This document shows positions 54,761 to 63,711 of a stretch of 64,000 bases of DNA, one piece after another. This DNA is from an uncultured Ruminococcus sp. (GTDB taxonomy: Bacteria > Bacillota > Clostridia > Oscillospirales > Acutalibacteraceae), in contig CAKSNZ010000001.1 of NCBI GenBank assembly GCA_934476515.1, positions 1 to 64,000 of the forward strand, read 5' to 3'. A program made the position numbers and the translations under genes. A model generated the notes under the pieces. That model made no database searches, was not told where the DNA came from, and was given only the letters and a program-made list of their open reading frames with translations. Each line of letters starts with the position of its first letter. Position 1 is the first letter of the stretch.

Positions 54761-56302
54761 TCAATTAACATCAGGCTCAGCATATTTAATAACTACTACA
54801 TCATCAATTATCTTTATAGAACCTTTTGATGGATAGAGTTTCATATTTTTATACTCACTACTTGCAAGTATTTTATCTTTTTCTTCTTTAGAAACTGTAG
54901 TAAAATTGCAGTTTAAAGAATTGTTAAGATATTCTACCGTATGAATTTCATCAAATAATAAATCTGTTTCAATCATAGGTGAAAGGCACTTAATCTGTGT
55001 AGTATCATATTTATCATCTATTGCAACATCTTTTAATCTAGAACCTACTACAAATATTTTACTGTGATTATCTTTACCTAGATTGTGAATGTTAGAAACC
55101 ATTTCTGTTGCCATAGATAGTGTAGCATCATTTTCTTGTTGCATATAAAAATAACAAGTGTTAGCAATAAGAGAGTTATTTATAACCATAGCAAGAATAA
55201 AAACATAAATAAAAGTTTTAATATATGCTTGTAATTTTAATTCATCTGTAAGAACTATAAACAATACAAATATTAGACTTATACTTTCAACCATACGATT
55301 TGCATAAGCCACAGTTTGTGAAGTAAAACTCCAACAATATACAGCTATCGGTAAACATATTACACACATAATAAGAAAAGCCAAATCACCTATTTGCTTA
55401 TAGACTTTATTCTTTATCACATAGATAACTAATAAAATTAAGAAAAGTAATATAAATAATATGTTAAGTATAGCATAAATTGAAATACCGTTTTTTAGTA
55501 TATTTCCACCTAATACAAACATTACCATTGACTTAGCTATTTTCAACGGTGCTGAAACTATAACCCCAAGACTAAATCCAACTTGATCAATACCTTGATA
55601 TTCTGTAGGAGTAACATTTTGAATTAACATCAATACTTTCCAAGTTATGTAATAAAGTGCCATTGATATAGCTACAAGAACTACTTGCTTAATCACAAAT
55701 CTCATCTTGCTGTTAATATATTCTTCTGAATTTACATTAATATTTTTAATTGCATAACAGATAATCAAAACTAACGCAAATGATAAATATGCTTGATAAA
55801 TACCTATTGATAGAGTTAAACAAATAACTGATACAACACAATTTAATATTTTGTTTCCGTTATTTCTTAATGCAAACCAAACAGATACTGCCGACAATAG
55901 CATTGCAAGTGCAAAACCGTCAGCTGTAAATCCAAACATTAATGTTTCTGTAATAGCCGGAAAAGAAACTAAAATTGCACCGGATAAACAGGCTATTTTA
56001 AATTTCTTTATTTTTAAAACATCAACAACAACTACATTTGCAAGGGCTATAAAAAAGATTGTGAATAACCCTGTAACCCAAGGCAAATCATACCATGTAC
56101 TAAATGAACAAGCTACTGATAAAAACCATCTTCCTGACGCAATCACATTTTGATCTGAATAATAGTTATATATTGAATCATGATTTAAAAGAGTGTTAGA
56201 CATCTTATAAAAATGTATCAACAATCCTATTATAAATGTTGATAAAAATACATATTGGTAATATTTCTTTTTTTCTTTACTTAGGTTACTAAAAATTTTC
56301 AT
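54761..56302 (-). CDS. GtrII-like membrane glucosyltransferase
   Basis: About 513 aa with some eleven membrane helices. N-terminal loop features (NHDSIYNYYSD..IASGRWFLS) match the glucosyltransferase GtrII family, whose acidic and GRW residues lie in the first outer loop. Such enzymes take the sugar from the flipped polyprenyl carrier and attach it to a surface polymer. The ATG at 56302 has GGGGGAT 4 nt upstream. It is divergent from the gtrB-gtrA pair, which makes and flips the donor. Confidence 0.83.
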   Translation of the reverse strand: MKIFSNLSKEKKKYYQYVFLSTFIIGLLIHFYKMSNTLLNHDSIYNYYSDQNVIASGRWFLSVACSFSTWYDLPWVTGLFTIFFIALANVVVVDVLKIKKFKIACLSGAILVSFPAITETLMFGFTADGFALAMLLSAVSVWFALRNNGNKILNCVVSVICLTLSIGIYQAYLSFALVLIICYAIKNINVNSEEYINSKMRFVIKQVVLVAISMALYYITWKVLMLIQNVTPTEYQGIDQVGFSLGVIVSAPLKIAKSMVMFVLGGNILKNGISIYAILNILFILLFLILLVIYVIKNKVYKQIGDLAFLIMCVICLPIAVYCWSFTSQTVAYANRMVESISLIFVLFIVLTDELKLQAYIKTFIYVFILAMVINNSLIANTCYFYMQQENDATLSMATEMVSNIHNLGKDNHSKIFVVGSRLKDVAIDDKYDTTQIKCLSPMIETDLLFDEIHTVEYLNNSLNCNFTTVSKEEKDKILASSEYKNMKLYPSKGSIKIIDDVVVIKYAEPDVN

Positions 56303-56414
56303 ATTATCCCCCAAAAACACTCCCCATTAAAATGCTTTTATATTTTATCATTTAATATATTATAAGTCAATCAAATATAATTTATATATTTTTGTTAATA
56401 TATTTTTATATTAA

Positions 56415-56443
56415 TGGACTTTTCAATTTCTATTTGATATAAT
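56415..56443 (+). promoter_or_regulatory. Extended -10 promoter of gtrB-gtrA
   Basis: TGGACT, 17 nt, TATAAT preceded by TGA (extended -10 TGATATAAT), ending 24 nt before the ATG. Confidence 0.6.
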
Positions 56444-56467
56444 GTAAAATAGATTAGGAGGCTTATT

Positions 56468-57433
56468 ATGAGTTTAATTGATATTGTAGTACCTTGTTAT
56501 AATGAAGAAGCAGGACTTAGACATTTTGTTGAAGTTACCAACTCAGTTATAGAGGGTATTCCTGAACATAAATTTAGATATATACTTGTCAATGACGGTA
56601 GCAAGGACAAGACTTACCTTATTATGAAAGAACTTGCTAATCAATTTGACAACATTAAATACATTTCATTCTCAAGAAATTTTGGCAAAGAGGCTGCTAT
56701 GTATGCAGGTTTTCAGCACACTAGTGGTGACTATGTTATTGTTATGGATGCTGATTTGCAACATCCACCACAGATGTTCCCTGAAATGATTAAGGAAGTA
56801 ACAGAAAACGGTTATGACTGTTGTGCATTAAGAAGAACAGCCAGAGAGGGCGAAAGCAAGTTTAGAGAAACATTCTCAAAGCTATTTTTCCGTATTCAAA
56901 ACGCCCTTTCAGAAACAAAAATGCCTTACGGTGCAGTTGACTACCGTATTATGACAAGACAGATGGTTGATTCTATTCTTGAACTTTCTGAGGCTCAGCG
57001 TTTCAGCAAAGGTCTTTTTAGTTGGGTAGGTTTCAACACTAAATGGCTACCATTTAAAACTGTAGATAGAGAACTTGGACAAACCACATGGAGTTTCTGG
57101 AAACTGTTTAAATATGCCCTTGACGGTATTACCAGCTTTTCGGTAGCACCACTTAGATTTATCAGTGGTATGGGTATTGTAATCTTTCTTATTGCATTGA
57201 TTTATATTATAATTACATTAATCCAAACCTTGATTTTTGGCATTGATGTTCCCGGTTATGCCACAACATTAATGGTAACTCTATTTATGGGTGGTATTAT
57301 GGAATTTTCTATTGGTATTGTTGGTGAATATTTAGGTAGAATTTTCATTGAAACTAAGGACAGACCTATTTATATTATTCATCACACCAATTTTGATGAG
57401 GAAGAAAAGGAAACTAAGGAGAAAAAAGATTAA
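56468..57433 (+). CDS. GtrB-like polyprenyl-phosphate glycosyltransferase
   Basis: About 321 aa. GT2 domain with IDIVVPCYNEEAGL, the DXD region VIVMDADLQHPP, and catalytic-site residues around LRRTAREGES. Two C-terminal membrane helices (about 230-295) end near EYLGRIFIETKDRPIY. It should transfer a sugar from a nucleotide donor to undecaprenyl phosphate on the inner face of the membrane. AGGAG lies 8 nt upstream. Its stop overlaps the gtrA start by one base, linking donor synthesis to the flippase. Confidence 0.94.
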   Translation: MSLIDIVVPCYNEEAGLRHFVEVTNSVIEGIPEHKFRYILVNDGSKDKTYLIMKELANQFDNIKYISFSRNFGKEAAMYAGFQHTSGDYVIVMDADLQHPPQMFPEMIKEVTENGYDCCALRRTAREGESKFRETFSKLFFRIQNALSETKMPYGAVDYRIMTRQMVDSILELSEAQRFSKGLFSWVGFNTKWLPFKTVDRELGQTTWSFWKLFKYALDGITSFSVAPLRFISGMGIVIFLIALIYIIITLIQTLIFGIDVPGYATTLMVTLFMGGIMEFSIGIVGEYLGRIFIETKDRPIYIIHHTNFDEEEKETKEKKD

Positions 57434-57891
57434 TGAAAGACTTTATCAAACAATTTTTTGACATTAAGTTTTGGAAATTTATTTTAGTCGGTATTCTCAA
57501 CACAGTAGTTGGTAACGGACTAATGTTTATTTTCTACAACTTTACACCAATTAAGGACCTTGATTCTGTATTTATCAGTGGCGGTTATTGGGTAAGCTCA
57601 GCACTTGGTTACATAATCGGTAGTATTGTCAGCTACATTCTAAACAAGCACTTTACTTTCCAAAACAAAGAAAAGGGCATTAAGCCTATTCTAAAGTTCT
57701 CACTTAATATTGCTATTTGCTACTTCCTAGCTTACGGTCTTGCAAAGCCATTTACACTATGGATTCTATCAGGTCAAAGCAAAACAATCCAAAGCAATAT
57801 TGCAATGTTGGTTGGTATGTGCCTATTCGTAGCATTTAACTACATTGGTCAAAGATTCTTTGCTTTCAAAGAAAAAGAAGAAACAAAGTAA
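57433..57891 (+). CDS. GtrA family flippase
   Basis: About 152 aa, four membrane helices. FWKFILVGILNTVVGNGLMF and YILNKHFTFQNK are the GtrA family signature, ending RFFAFKEKEE. It is thought to flip the polyprenyl-linked sugar to the outer face. It is translationally coupled to gtrB (57433 is the last base of gtrB and first of gtrA) and followed by a terminator. Confidence 0.93.
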   Translation: MKDFIKQFFDIKFWKFILVGILNTVVGNGLMFIFYNFTPIKDLDSVFISGGYWVSSALGYIIGSIVSYILNKHFTFQNKEKGIKPILKFSLNIAICYFLAYGLAKPFTLWILSGQSKTIQSNIAMLVGMCLFVAFNYIGQRFFAFKEKEETK

Positions 57892-57936
57892 TTGAAGAAA
57901 AAATAATTCTTTAATAAGATAGTAATTACAATAAAC

Positions 57937-57956
57937 ACCTCTCTAAAAAGAGAGGT
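57937..57956 (+). terminator. Terminator of gtrB-gtrA
   Basis: ACCTCTCT / AGAGAGGT, 8-bp perfect stem, followed by ATTTTTATTTTTT, 45 nt after gtrA. Confidence 0.88.
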
Positions 57957-58017
57957 ATTTTTATTTTTTAAATTTTAACTTTTCTTTTTTCATAATAGTA
58001 AATTTATATAACAAATT

Positions 58018-58122
58018 TTATAATTTTATTTGTGGGTTAAGACAAATTAATTTTATAAATTTTGGGTTATAGAATCAATTTATGCATTATCACACACAAA
58101 GCTAAAAAACAAATTTATTTAT
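58018..58122. repeat. Remnant of the composite repeat element ends
   Basis: TAATTTTATTTGTGGGTTAAGACAAAT at the left matches the terminal sequences of the elements at 5.8 and 50.3 kb. About 60 nt on, CACACACAAAGC..AACAAATTTATT resembles the opposite end. The hairpin-bearing interior is missing, so this looks like an internally deleted or minimal copy. Confidence 0.6.
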
Positions 58123-58135
58123 ATAAACAAAAGAT

Positions 58136-58161
58136 AAGGCTACACCGTATGGTGTAGCCTT
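58136..58161 (-). terminator. Terminator after FN3 paralogue 1
   Basis: AAGGCTACACC / GGTGTAGCCTT, 11-bp perfect stem with loop GTAT, A/T-rich on both sides. It lies about 100 nt beyond the stop at 58265. Confidence 0.7.
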
Positions 58162-58191
58162 TGTGTTAAAAACAAGTTAACAGAATCTAAA

Positions 58192-58263
58192 ATCTATATT
58201 AAACTTGAAATCGACATTAGACTTGGAATCTATATTATACTTGAGATTAACATTAAACTTAAA
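58192..58263. repeat. Four 18-bp imperfect tandem repeats
   Basis: Units start at 58192, 58210, 58228 and 58246, with consensus ATCTATATTAAACTTGAA. They lie directly downstream of the stop of FN3 paralogue 1. Read on the - strand one base out of frame from that gene, they encode hexapeptide repeats of the type FKFNVD without a stop for about 28 codons. Confidence 0.75.
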
Positions 58264-58264
58264 A

Positions 58265-59494
58265 TTATTTTACATTAATTAGAATGAAGCCGACTTCTTC
58301 TGTCATGCCCAATAAAGAAACCTGTGCTTTTGCCTTAGTTGTACCTTTTGATACACCTGTAATAATATAATCACTAGAAACGGTTGCAATACTACTGTTC
58401 TGTGAAACAATTTTAAACATACTTGAAAATTCTTCAAATGTCATTTTTGTATCAAACTCTTTATTAAATACTTTCAATGTTGCTTCAACTTCTTTTTTAA
58501 TTGAATCGTTGGTTTCTCCAACATTAACGTTGATTGTCATAGCTGCTTGGTACTTAGCCTTTACTGTCATACCAACAGAGTTTGCAGAACCCTTATATGC
58601 AACAATCATATAATAGTAAGTTTTACCTAACTGAACATTCTTATCAAGATAAGAATCTTTATTCTTATCAAATTTAGAAACTAAAGAATATGTACCATTC
58701 TTGCCATTAGGTGAACGGTATAACTTGTAACCGTCACAACCGTCTGCAGTATCCCACTGTACTTTCATACCACTTGTTACAGCTGTTGCTGAAACTTTTA
58801 CATTTGGAACATAAACAATCTTCTTAACTGTACTATAAGCACTGGTTGAAGAACCGTTTCTAGCTACAATCTTATAGTAATATGTTCCTGCATCATAAGT
58901 TTGCTCGTCAATATAAGTAGATACATTTTTAGTTGATGCAACCTTGTAATAATATTTTTGATTGTTGAATTTATTATAAATATCATACTTAGTAGCACCC
59001 TTTGACTTAGTCCAAGTTAACTTAATACCTGAAACACTGTAAGGAGAATCATCATCAAAATTGCCACCGATAATATTACTATAATCTACTGTGCAATCTG
59101 TGTCCTTTACATATGCCTGTGCTTTCACATTCTTTGGTGCAAGTAGTCTAACAATAGACTTTGCCTTAGATGTTGTTTTTGTCTTTCCATTTACTGCAAC
59201 AACTTGATAAGAATATTTCTTACCTACAGAAACCTTTTTATCAAGGTACTTTACTGTTTTGTTGTTTGTGCTTTTTACTGCTGAATACTTCTTTGCACCG
59301 GGTGCTTTTCTATATACTTTATAGCTTTTTGCACCGGAAACCTTTTTCCAGCTAACATTAACACCACTTGCAGTGTTGCTAACTGATACTGTTGTTTTCT
59401 TCATTGTTGTCTTTGCTGATGCAGTAATGTCAAATGAAACAAACACTGACACCATAATGCATAGTGAAAGACAAATACTTAATAATCTTTTCAT
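58265..59494 (-). CDS. Secreted FN3-domain paralogue 1
   Basis: About 409 aa. Signal peptide (LLSICLSLCIMVSVFVSFDITASA), then three fibronectin type III-like domains. Each has the GVNVSWKKVSGAKSYKVYRK / KYSYQVVAVNGK pattern (about 40-115, 150-220 and 235-310). A C-terminal region with a Big_2-like strand set (SIATVSSDYIITGVSKGTT) ends the protein. There is no sorting motif or lipobox. AGGAGG lies 6 nt upstream. It starts 34 nt after its paralogue, so the pair is an operon. Function unknown; binding or scaffold role likely. Confidence 0.85.
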   Translation of the reverse strand: MKRLLSICLSLCIMVSVFVSFDITASAKTTMKKTTVSVSNTASGVNVSWKKVSGAKSYKVYRKAPGAKKYSAVKSTNNKTVKYLDKKVSVGKKYSYQVVAVNGKTKTTSKAKSIVRLLAPKNVKAQAYVKDTDCTVDYSNIIGGNFDDDSPYSVSGIKLTWTKSKGATKYDIYNKFNNQKYYYKVASTKNVSTYIDEQTYDAGTYYYKIVARNGSSTSAYSTVKKIVYVPNVKVSATAVTSGMKVQWDTADGCDGYKLYRSPNGKNGTYSLVSKFDKNKDSYLDKNVQLGKTYYYMIVAYKGSANSVGMTVKAKYQAAMTINVNVGETNDSIKKEVEATLKVFNKEFDTKMTFEEFSSMFKIVSQNSSIATVSSDYIITGVSKGTTKAKAQVSLLGMTEEVGFILINVK

Positions 59495-59527
59495 AATAAC
59501 CTCCTGAAAATTTATAATAAAAAATTA

Positions 59528-60781
59528 TTAGTTTACATTAATTAGGATGAAACCTTTTTCAAACTCAAAATTTCCTAGTTTCTGAATAATAGGGGCTTTT
59601 ATTGTACCTTGCGATACTGCTGTAATAATATAATCCTTAGAAACGGTTGCTACCTTTTCATCTTTTGATTCAATTCTAATTGATTCCATAATTTTATCAA
59701 AAGTTACCTCTTGATACAAGTCCAACATATTTCGCTTTAGGTCTTTATTTATTTTTGCTAAGGTCTTTTTGAACTGCTTTTGAACAGAATCGCTAGTATC
59801 ACCAACATTTAAATTCACTGTCGTTATAGGTTCATACTTTTCTTTAATTGTTAAACCAACAGAATTATTTGAACCTTTATAAGCCACAAGTTTGTAGTAA
59901 TAAGTTTTTCCTAATTCAGCATTCTTTTCTTCATACTTATATTCTTTTGTTGTGTATTTACCGATATAAGAATATGAACCGGCTTTTCCTGTTAATGAAC
60001 GATACAACTTATAACCGTCACAACCTGCCACTTGAGTCCATGATACCAATAATTCATCTGATAAAGAATATGTAAATATATATGAAGGTTCAACATAACA
60101 GATTTTTCTTGTAGTACTATAATCACTTGCTGAAGTATTTTTTCTTGCTACAACTTTATAACTAAGATTTACTACACTAAAAAAAGATTCACGATCCACA
60201 TATGTTGAAATATTACCTACAGTTTTAATTTTTCTGTACTTTTTACTGTTATCAACTTTTCGGTAAATATCATATTTATTTGCACCTTTGGACTTATTCC
60301 AAGTTATCTTTACCCCTAATTTTGAGTCAAAATTGAAAACATTATCAAAAACATAATCAGCTTTGCTACCCTTTAAGGTACAATCGGTTTTACTGGCATA
60401 TGACTGAACCTTTACATTCTTTGGTGCTAGTAATCTTGTGATAGACTTTGTCTTTGACTTTGAAGTTTCTTTACCTTTAACTGCAACAACTTGATAAGAA
60501 TAAGTCTTACCGGCTGATACCTTTTTATCAAGGTACTTTACAGTTTTGTTGTTAGTCTTTTTAACAACTGAATACTTCTTTGCACCGGATGCTTTTCTAT
60601 ATACTTTATAGCTTTTTGCACCTGACACCTTTTTCCAGCTAACATTAATACCGTTTGAAATGTTACTAGCTGAAGCTGTAGTTTTCTTCAAATTTGTCTT
60701 TGCTGATGCAGTAATATTAAATGAAACAAATACAGACACCATAATGCATAAAGAAAGGCAAACGCTTAGTAATCTTTTCAT
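59528..60781 (-). CDS. Secreted FN3-domain paralogue 2
   Basis: About 417 aa. Nearly the same signal peptide and three-FN3 layout as its downstream paralogue (INVSWKKVSGAKSYKVYRK; KITWNKSKGANKYDIYRK; LVSWTQVAGCDGYKLYRS). The same C-terminal unit follows (KVATVSKDYIITAVSQGT) and the same end, FILINVN. ATG at 60781 has GGAGG 5 nt upstream; the GTG at 60787 is on the site itself. The first FN3 domains of the pair are much more alike than the second, which suggests duplication followed by divergence or domain-level gene conversion. Confidence 0.85.
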   Translation of the reverse strand: MKRLLSVCLSLCIMVSVFVSFNITASAKTNLKKTTASASNISNGINVSWKKVSGAKSYKVYRKASGAKKYSVVKKTNNKTVKYLDKKVSAGKTYSYQVVAVKGKETSKSKTKSITRLLAPKNVKVQSYASKTDCTLKGSKADYVFDNVFNFDSKLGVKITWNKSKGANKYDIYRKVDNSKKYRKIKTVGNISTYVDRESFFSVVNLSYKVVARKNTSASDYSTTRKICYVEPSYIFTYSLSDELLVSWTQVAGCDGYKLYRSLTGKAGSYSYIGKYTTKEYKYEEKNAELGKTYYYKLVAYKGSNNSVGLTIKEKYEPITTVNLNVGDTSDSVQKQFKKTLAKINKDLKRNMLDLYQEVTFDKIMESIRIESKDEKVATVSKDYIITAVSQGTIKAPIIQKLGNFEFEKGFILINVN

Positions 60782-60941
60782 AAGCACCTCCTTTTACAAA
60801 TAAAAATTGTATCTCTGTAAGCACATTATACTATATTATGGTACAAAATGGAAGTATTTTAAATAAAAATAAATTACTAAGCGTAGAATATTTTAATTAA
60901 ATTTTATAAAAGTTGTACAAACAATGTAATATTATTTTACA

Positions 60942-61787
60942 TTATTTAACTGAGAAGTTGTCAATCAATCTTGTTTTGCCGATATAAACTGCCATAGCAA
61001 CAAGGGTGTTTTCTGTGATTTCCTTAACAGGGTTCATTGTAACACCGTCAACTGCCTCAACATAGTCAATTTTTGCAAGTGGTTCAGCATTAATAAGTTC
61101 TTTCATTTTTGAAAGTACAGTTTCAGCATTCTTTTCACCATTAGCAATAATTTCTTTACCAAGGTTTACTGCTTTTGATAGACACAAAGCAGCCTTTCTT
61201 TCTTCATCACTTAGGTATGTATTTCTGCTTGACTTTGCAAGGCCGTCACTTTCTCTAACAATTGGGCAACCGATAATTTCAATACCGTAGGACATATCCT
61301 TAACCATTTTACGGATAATTGCAAGTTGCTGAGCATCTTTTTCACCAAAGAATGCTTTGTCAGGAGTTACAATGTTAAATAACTTTGAAACAACAGTGCA
61401 AACACCTCTAAAGTGAATTGGTCTTGTTTTGCCACAAAGTTGCTTTGGCATATCTGATAGAATTTCTACAAATGTACTGCTGTCTTCATCATACATTTCA
61501 GAAACTTCAGGATGGAAAACCAGGTCAGCACCCATTTCTTCACATAACTTTTTATCATTGTCAAAATCTCTAGGATAAGACTCTAAGTCTTCATTAGGTG
61601 CAAACTGTGTTGGGTTTAAGAAAACACTGACAACTGTTTTGTCACAATGTTCAACAGATGTTTTAATAAGACTTGCATGACCTTCATGTAAGTAACCCAT
61701 TGTTGGTACAAGACCAACTGTTAGTCCATTTCTCTTCCAATCTTTAACTTGCTGACGTACTTCACTGATTTTTGTTGCTACTGTCAT
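60942..61787 (-). CDS. panC: Pantothenate synthetase
   Basis: About 281 aa. It joins pantoate and beta-alanine with ATP through a pantoyl-adenylate. VPTMGYLHEGHASLI holds the HxGH-type nucleotide motif; VFLNPTQFAPNEDLESYPR, FRGVCTVVSKLFN, FFGEKDAQQLAII and SSRNTYLS are all family motifs. It begins one base after the panB stop, so translation is coupled. Last gene of the pan operon; panD is not in the window. Confidence 0.97.
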   Translation of the reverse strand: MTVATKISEVRQQVKDWKRNGLTVGLVPTMGYLHEGHASLIKTSVEHCDKTVVSVFLNPTQFAPNEDLESYPRDFDNDKKLCEEMGADLVFHPEVSEMYDEDSSTFVEILSDMPKQLCGKTRPIHFRGVCTVVSKLFNIVTPDKAFFGEKDAQQLAIIRKMVKDMSYGIEIIGCPIVRESDGLAKSSRNTYLSDEERKAALCLSKAVNLGKEIIANGEKNAETVLSKMKELINAEPLAKIDYVEAVDGVTMNPVKEITENTLVAMAVYIGKTRLIDNFSVK

Positions 61788-61788
61788 T

Positions 61789-62625
61789 TTACTTCTCTTC
61801 TTTCCTTAATTCATCAATAATTTCTTTATCTATTGCAAAGCTATGGTCTTTATCAGGGAAAGAACCATTCTTTACTTCCTTATCATACTGCTTAAAAGCA
61901 GCTACCATCTTGTCACCAAGAAGTTCATATCTCTTTACAAACTTAGGTACATAGTCACTAAATAGTCCAAGCATATCTTGATATACAAGAATCTGACCAT
62001 CTGTACCATTACCTGCACCGATACCGATTGTAGGGATAGTTAGTTTCTCTGTAATATATTCACAAAGTTCAGTTGGTGCACATTCAATAACTACTGCAAA
62101 AGCACCGGCTTTCTCTACTGCTAAAGCATCTTCTACCATTTTTCTTGCACCGTCAATACTTTTACCCTGAACCTTAAAGCCACCAAAAGCATTTACACTT
62201 TGAGGTGTCATACCGATATGAGCCATTACAGGAATACCTGCATTAGTAATAGCCTTGATACGGTCGCACATTTCTACGCCACCTTCAAGTTTAACTGCAT
62301 TTGCTCTAGCCTCTTTCATTAGTCTACCGGCATTCATTACTGCTTGTTCAACAGAAACTTCATAAGACATAAAAGGCATATCAACAACAACCATTGCGTT
62401 TTTACATGCTCTTGATACTGCACTGCCAAAGGTAATCATATCTTCCATTGTAACTGAAAGTGTATCTTCATAACCTAGCATAACATTACCTAGGCTATCA
62501 CCTACCAATATACCGTTTACACAATTATCCATAATTTTTGCAGTTGAATAATCGTAAGCAGTAAGCATTGAGATTTTCTCTCCCTTTGCCTTCATCTTTG
62601 CAAAAGTTGAAACATTATTTTTCAT
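61789..62625 (-). CDS. panB: Ketopantoate hydroxymethyltransferase
   Basis: About 278 aa. It transfers a methylene group from 5,10-methylene-THF to 2-oxoisovalerate. Motifs: [61 protein letters not shown] and the catalytic Glu in VIECAP. GGAG lies upstream of ATG at 62625, which is within the end of the DUF2520 gene (11-nt overlap). Confidence 0.97.
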   Translation of the reverse strand: MKNNVSTFAKMKAKGEKISMLTAYDYSTAKIMDNCVNGILVGDSLGNVMLGYEDTLSVTMEDMITFGSAVSRACKNAMVVVDMPFMSYEVSVEQAVMNAGRLMKEARANAVKLEGGVEMCDRIKAITNAGIPVMAHIGMTPQSVNAFGGFKVQGKSIDGARKMVEDALAVEKAGAFAVVIECAPTELCEYITEKLTIPTIGIGAGNGTDGQILVYQDMLGLFSDYVPKFVKRYELLGDKMVAAFKQYDKEVKNGSFPDKDHSFAIDKEIIDELRKEEK

Positions 62626-63475
62626 TTTCTGCTCCTTTCAAAAGTACCTGTAATTCACTATAATCTCGGTTTTCATTTTTTACTTTGCTAATATTTAAAA
62701 TTCTTTTTGATAGCAAAGTATAAATTTCTTTTTCTTCACCACTTAAACAGTTTAAGTGCTTAGTTACTGTATTAGTGTCACATCTTTCTACCGGTCCTGT
62801 TAAGCTGCTTACTACATCATTTTCCATAATATTCTTAACATTGTTAGTTACAATTGGAGTTAGTGCTTTCAGAGCGTTTTCCCTTGTAAAGCCACAATCT
62901 ACTAAAGTAGAAATACAAAAATCAAGTAGTCCTACCACAAGATTACTGCCAATAGTAGCTGACAGGTGATACTTATGTTTCATAGATTTATCAATAACTT
63001 GAAAATCATTACCACACTTTTTAAGAATATCTGTAACTAACTTAACACCAAGGGCTGAGCCTTCCACAGAAAAAAAGCCATCAGCTATTTCACAATATGA
63101 CTTATACTTGTCACTAATTGCAAATAACGGATGGACTGAACATATCATTGCACCAAAATCTTCTGCATCATCAAAAGCCTCTTTAGCAGACATAACACCA
63201 CTACAATGGCAAATTAATTTTCCCTTGATTGCTTGTTTTGAAAGAGAAGAATATACATCTCTTATATTATTATCCGGAACTGTAAGAAAAAGAGCGTCAC
63301 AATTTCTAACCAAATCATTTATACTTTCAAAACAACTTGTGTTTGTAAAACTTGATGCTTTCTTTGCACTAGTGATATTTTTGCTAAAATATCCAACAAC
63401 AGATATACCCTTACTCTGAAAATATTTTCCCAAAGTAAATCCAACTTTACCTGCTCCTACAAATCCAATTTTCAT
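62615..63475 (-). CDS. Rossmann/DUF2520 protein, candidate ketopantoate reductase (PanG-like)
   Basis: About 286 aa. N-terminal NAD(P)-binding Rossmann motif [15 protein letters not shown] and a helical C-terminal DUF2520 domain ([18 protein letters not shown]). PSVHPLF-type [11 protein letters not shown] is also typical. Classical PanE is absent from this operon, yet the gene overlaps panB by 11 nt and shares a transcript with panC. By context it may reduce ketopantoate to pantoate, as shown for the PanG type in other bacteria. That role is inference. ATG at 63475 has AGGTG 7 nt upstream and begins right at the Rossmann strand. Confidence 0.8.
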   Translation of the reverse strand: MKIGFVGAGKVGFTLGKYFQSKGISVVGYFSKNITSAKKASSFTNTSCFESINDLVRNCDALFLTVPDNNIRDVYSSLSKQAIKGKLICHCSGVMSAKEAFDDAEDFGAMICSVHPLFAISDKYKSYCEIADGFFSVEGSALGVKLVTDILKKCGNDFQVIDKSMKHKYHLSATIGSNLVVGLLDFCISTLVDCGFTRENALKALTPIVTNNVKNIMENDVVSSLTGPVERCDTNTVTKHLNCLSGEEKEIYTLLSKRILNISKVKNENRDYSELQVLLKGAENEK

Positions 63476-63672
63476 AAAATCACCTACTTTCAAGGTGACA
63501 CCCAAAGTCCCATTCCTTACGGATATAAGCTATAAAAGGATATTAAAAAACATTGTATGTGGTACTATTTCATAAGAATACAGTCCACAAAATATAATAT
63601 AACATTCTAAAGAAAAAAAGTAAAGAAAAATATACCTTTACACTAAATAATTTTACAGAAAAAGGCAAAATA

Positions 63673-63697
63673 AAACTCCCCACAATGTGAGGAGTTT
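63673..63697 (-). terminator. Terminator of ftsZ
   Basis: AAACTCCTCACA / TGTGGGGAGTTT on the - strand (one wobble) followed by TATTTTGCC, 15 nt after the ftsZ stop. Confidence 0.85.
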
Positions 63698-63711
63698 AAG
63701 TTTAAAATTAA

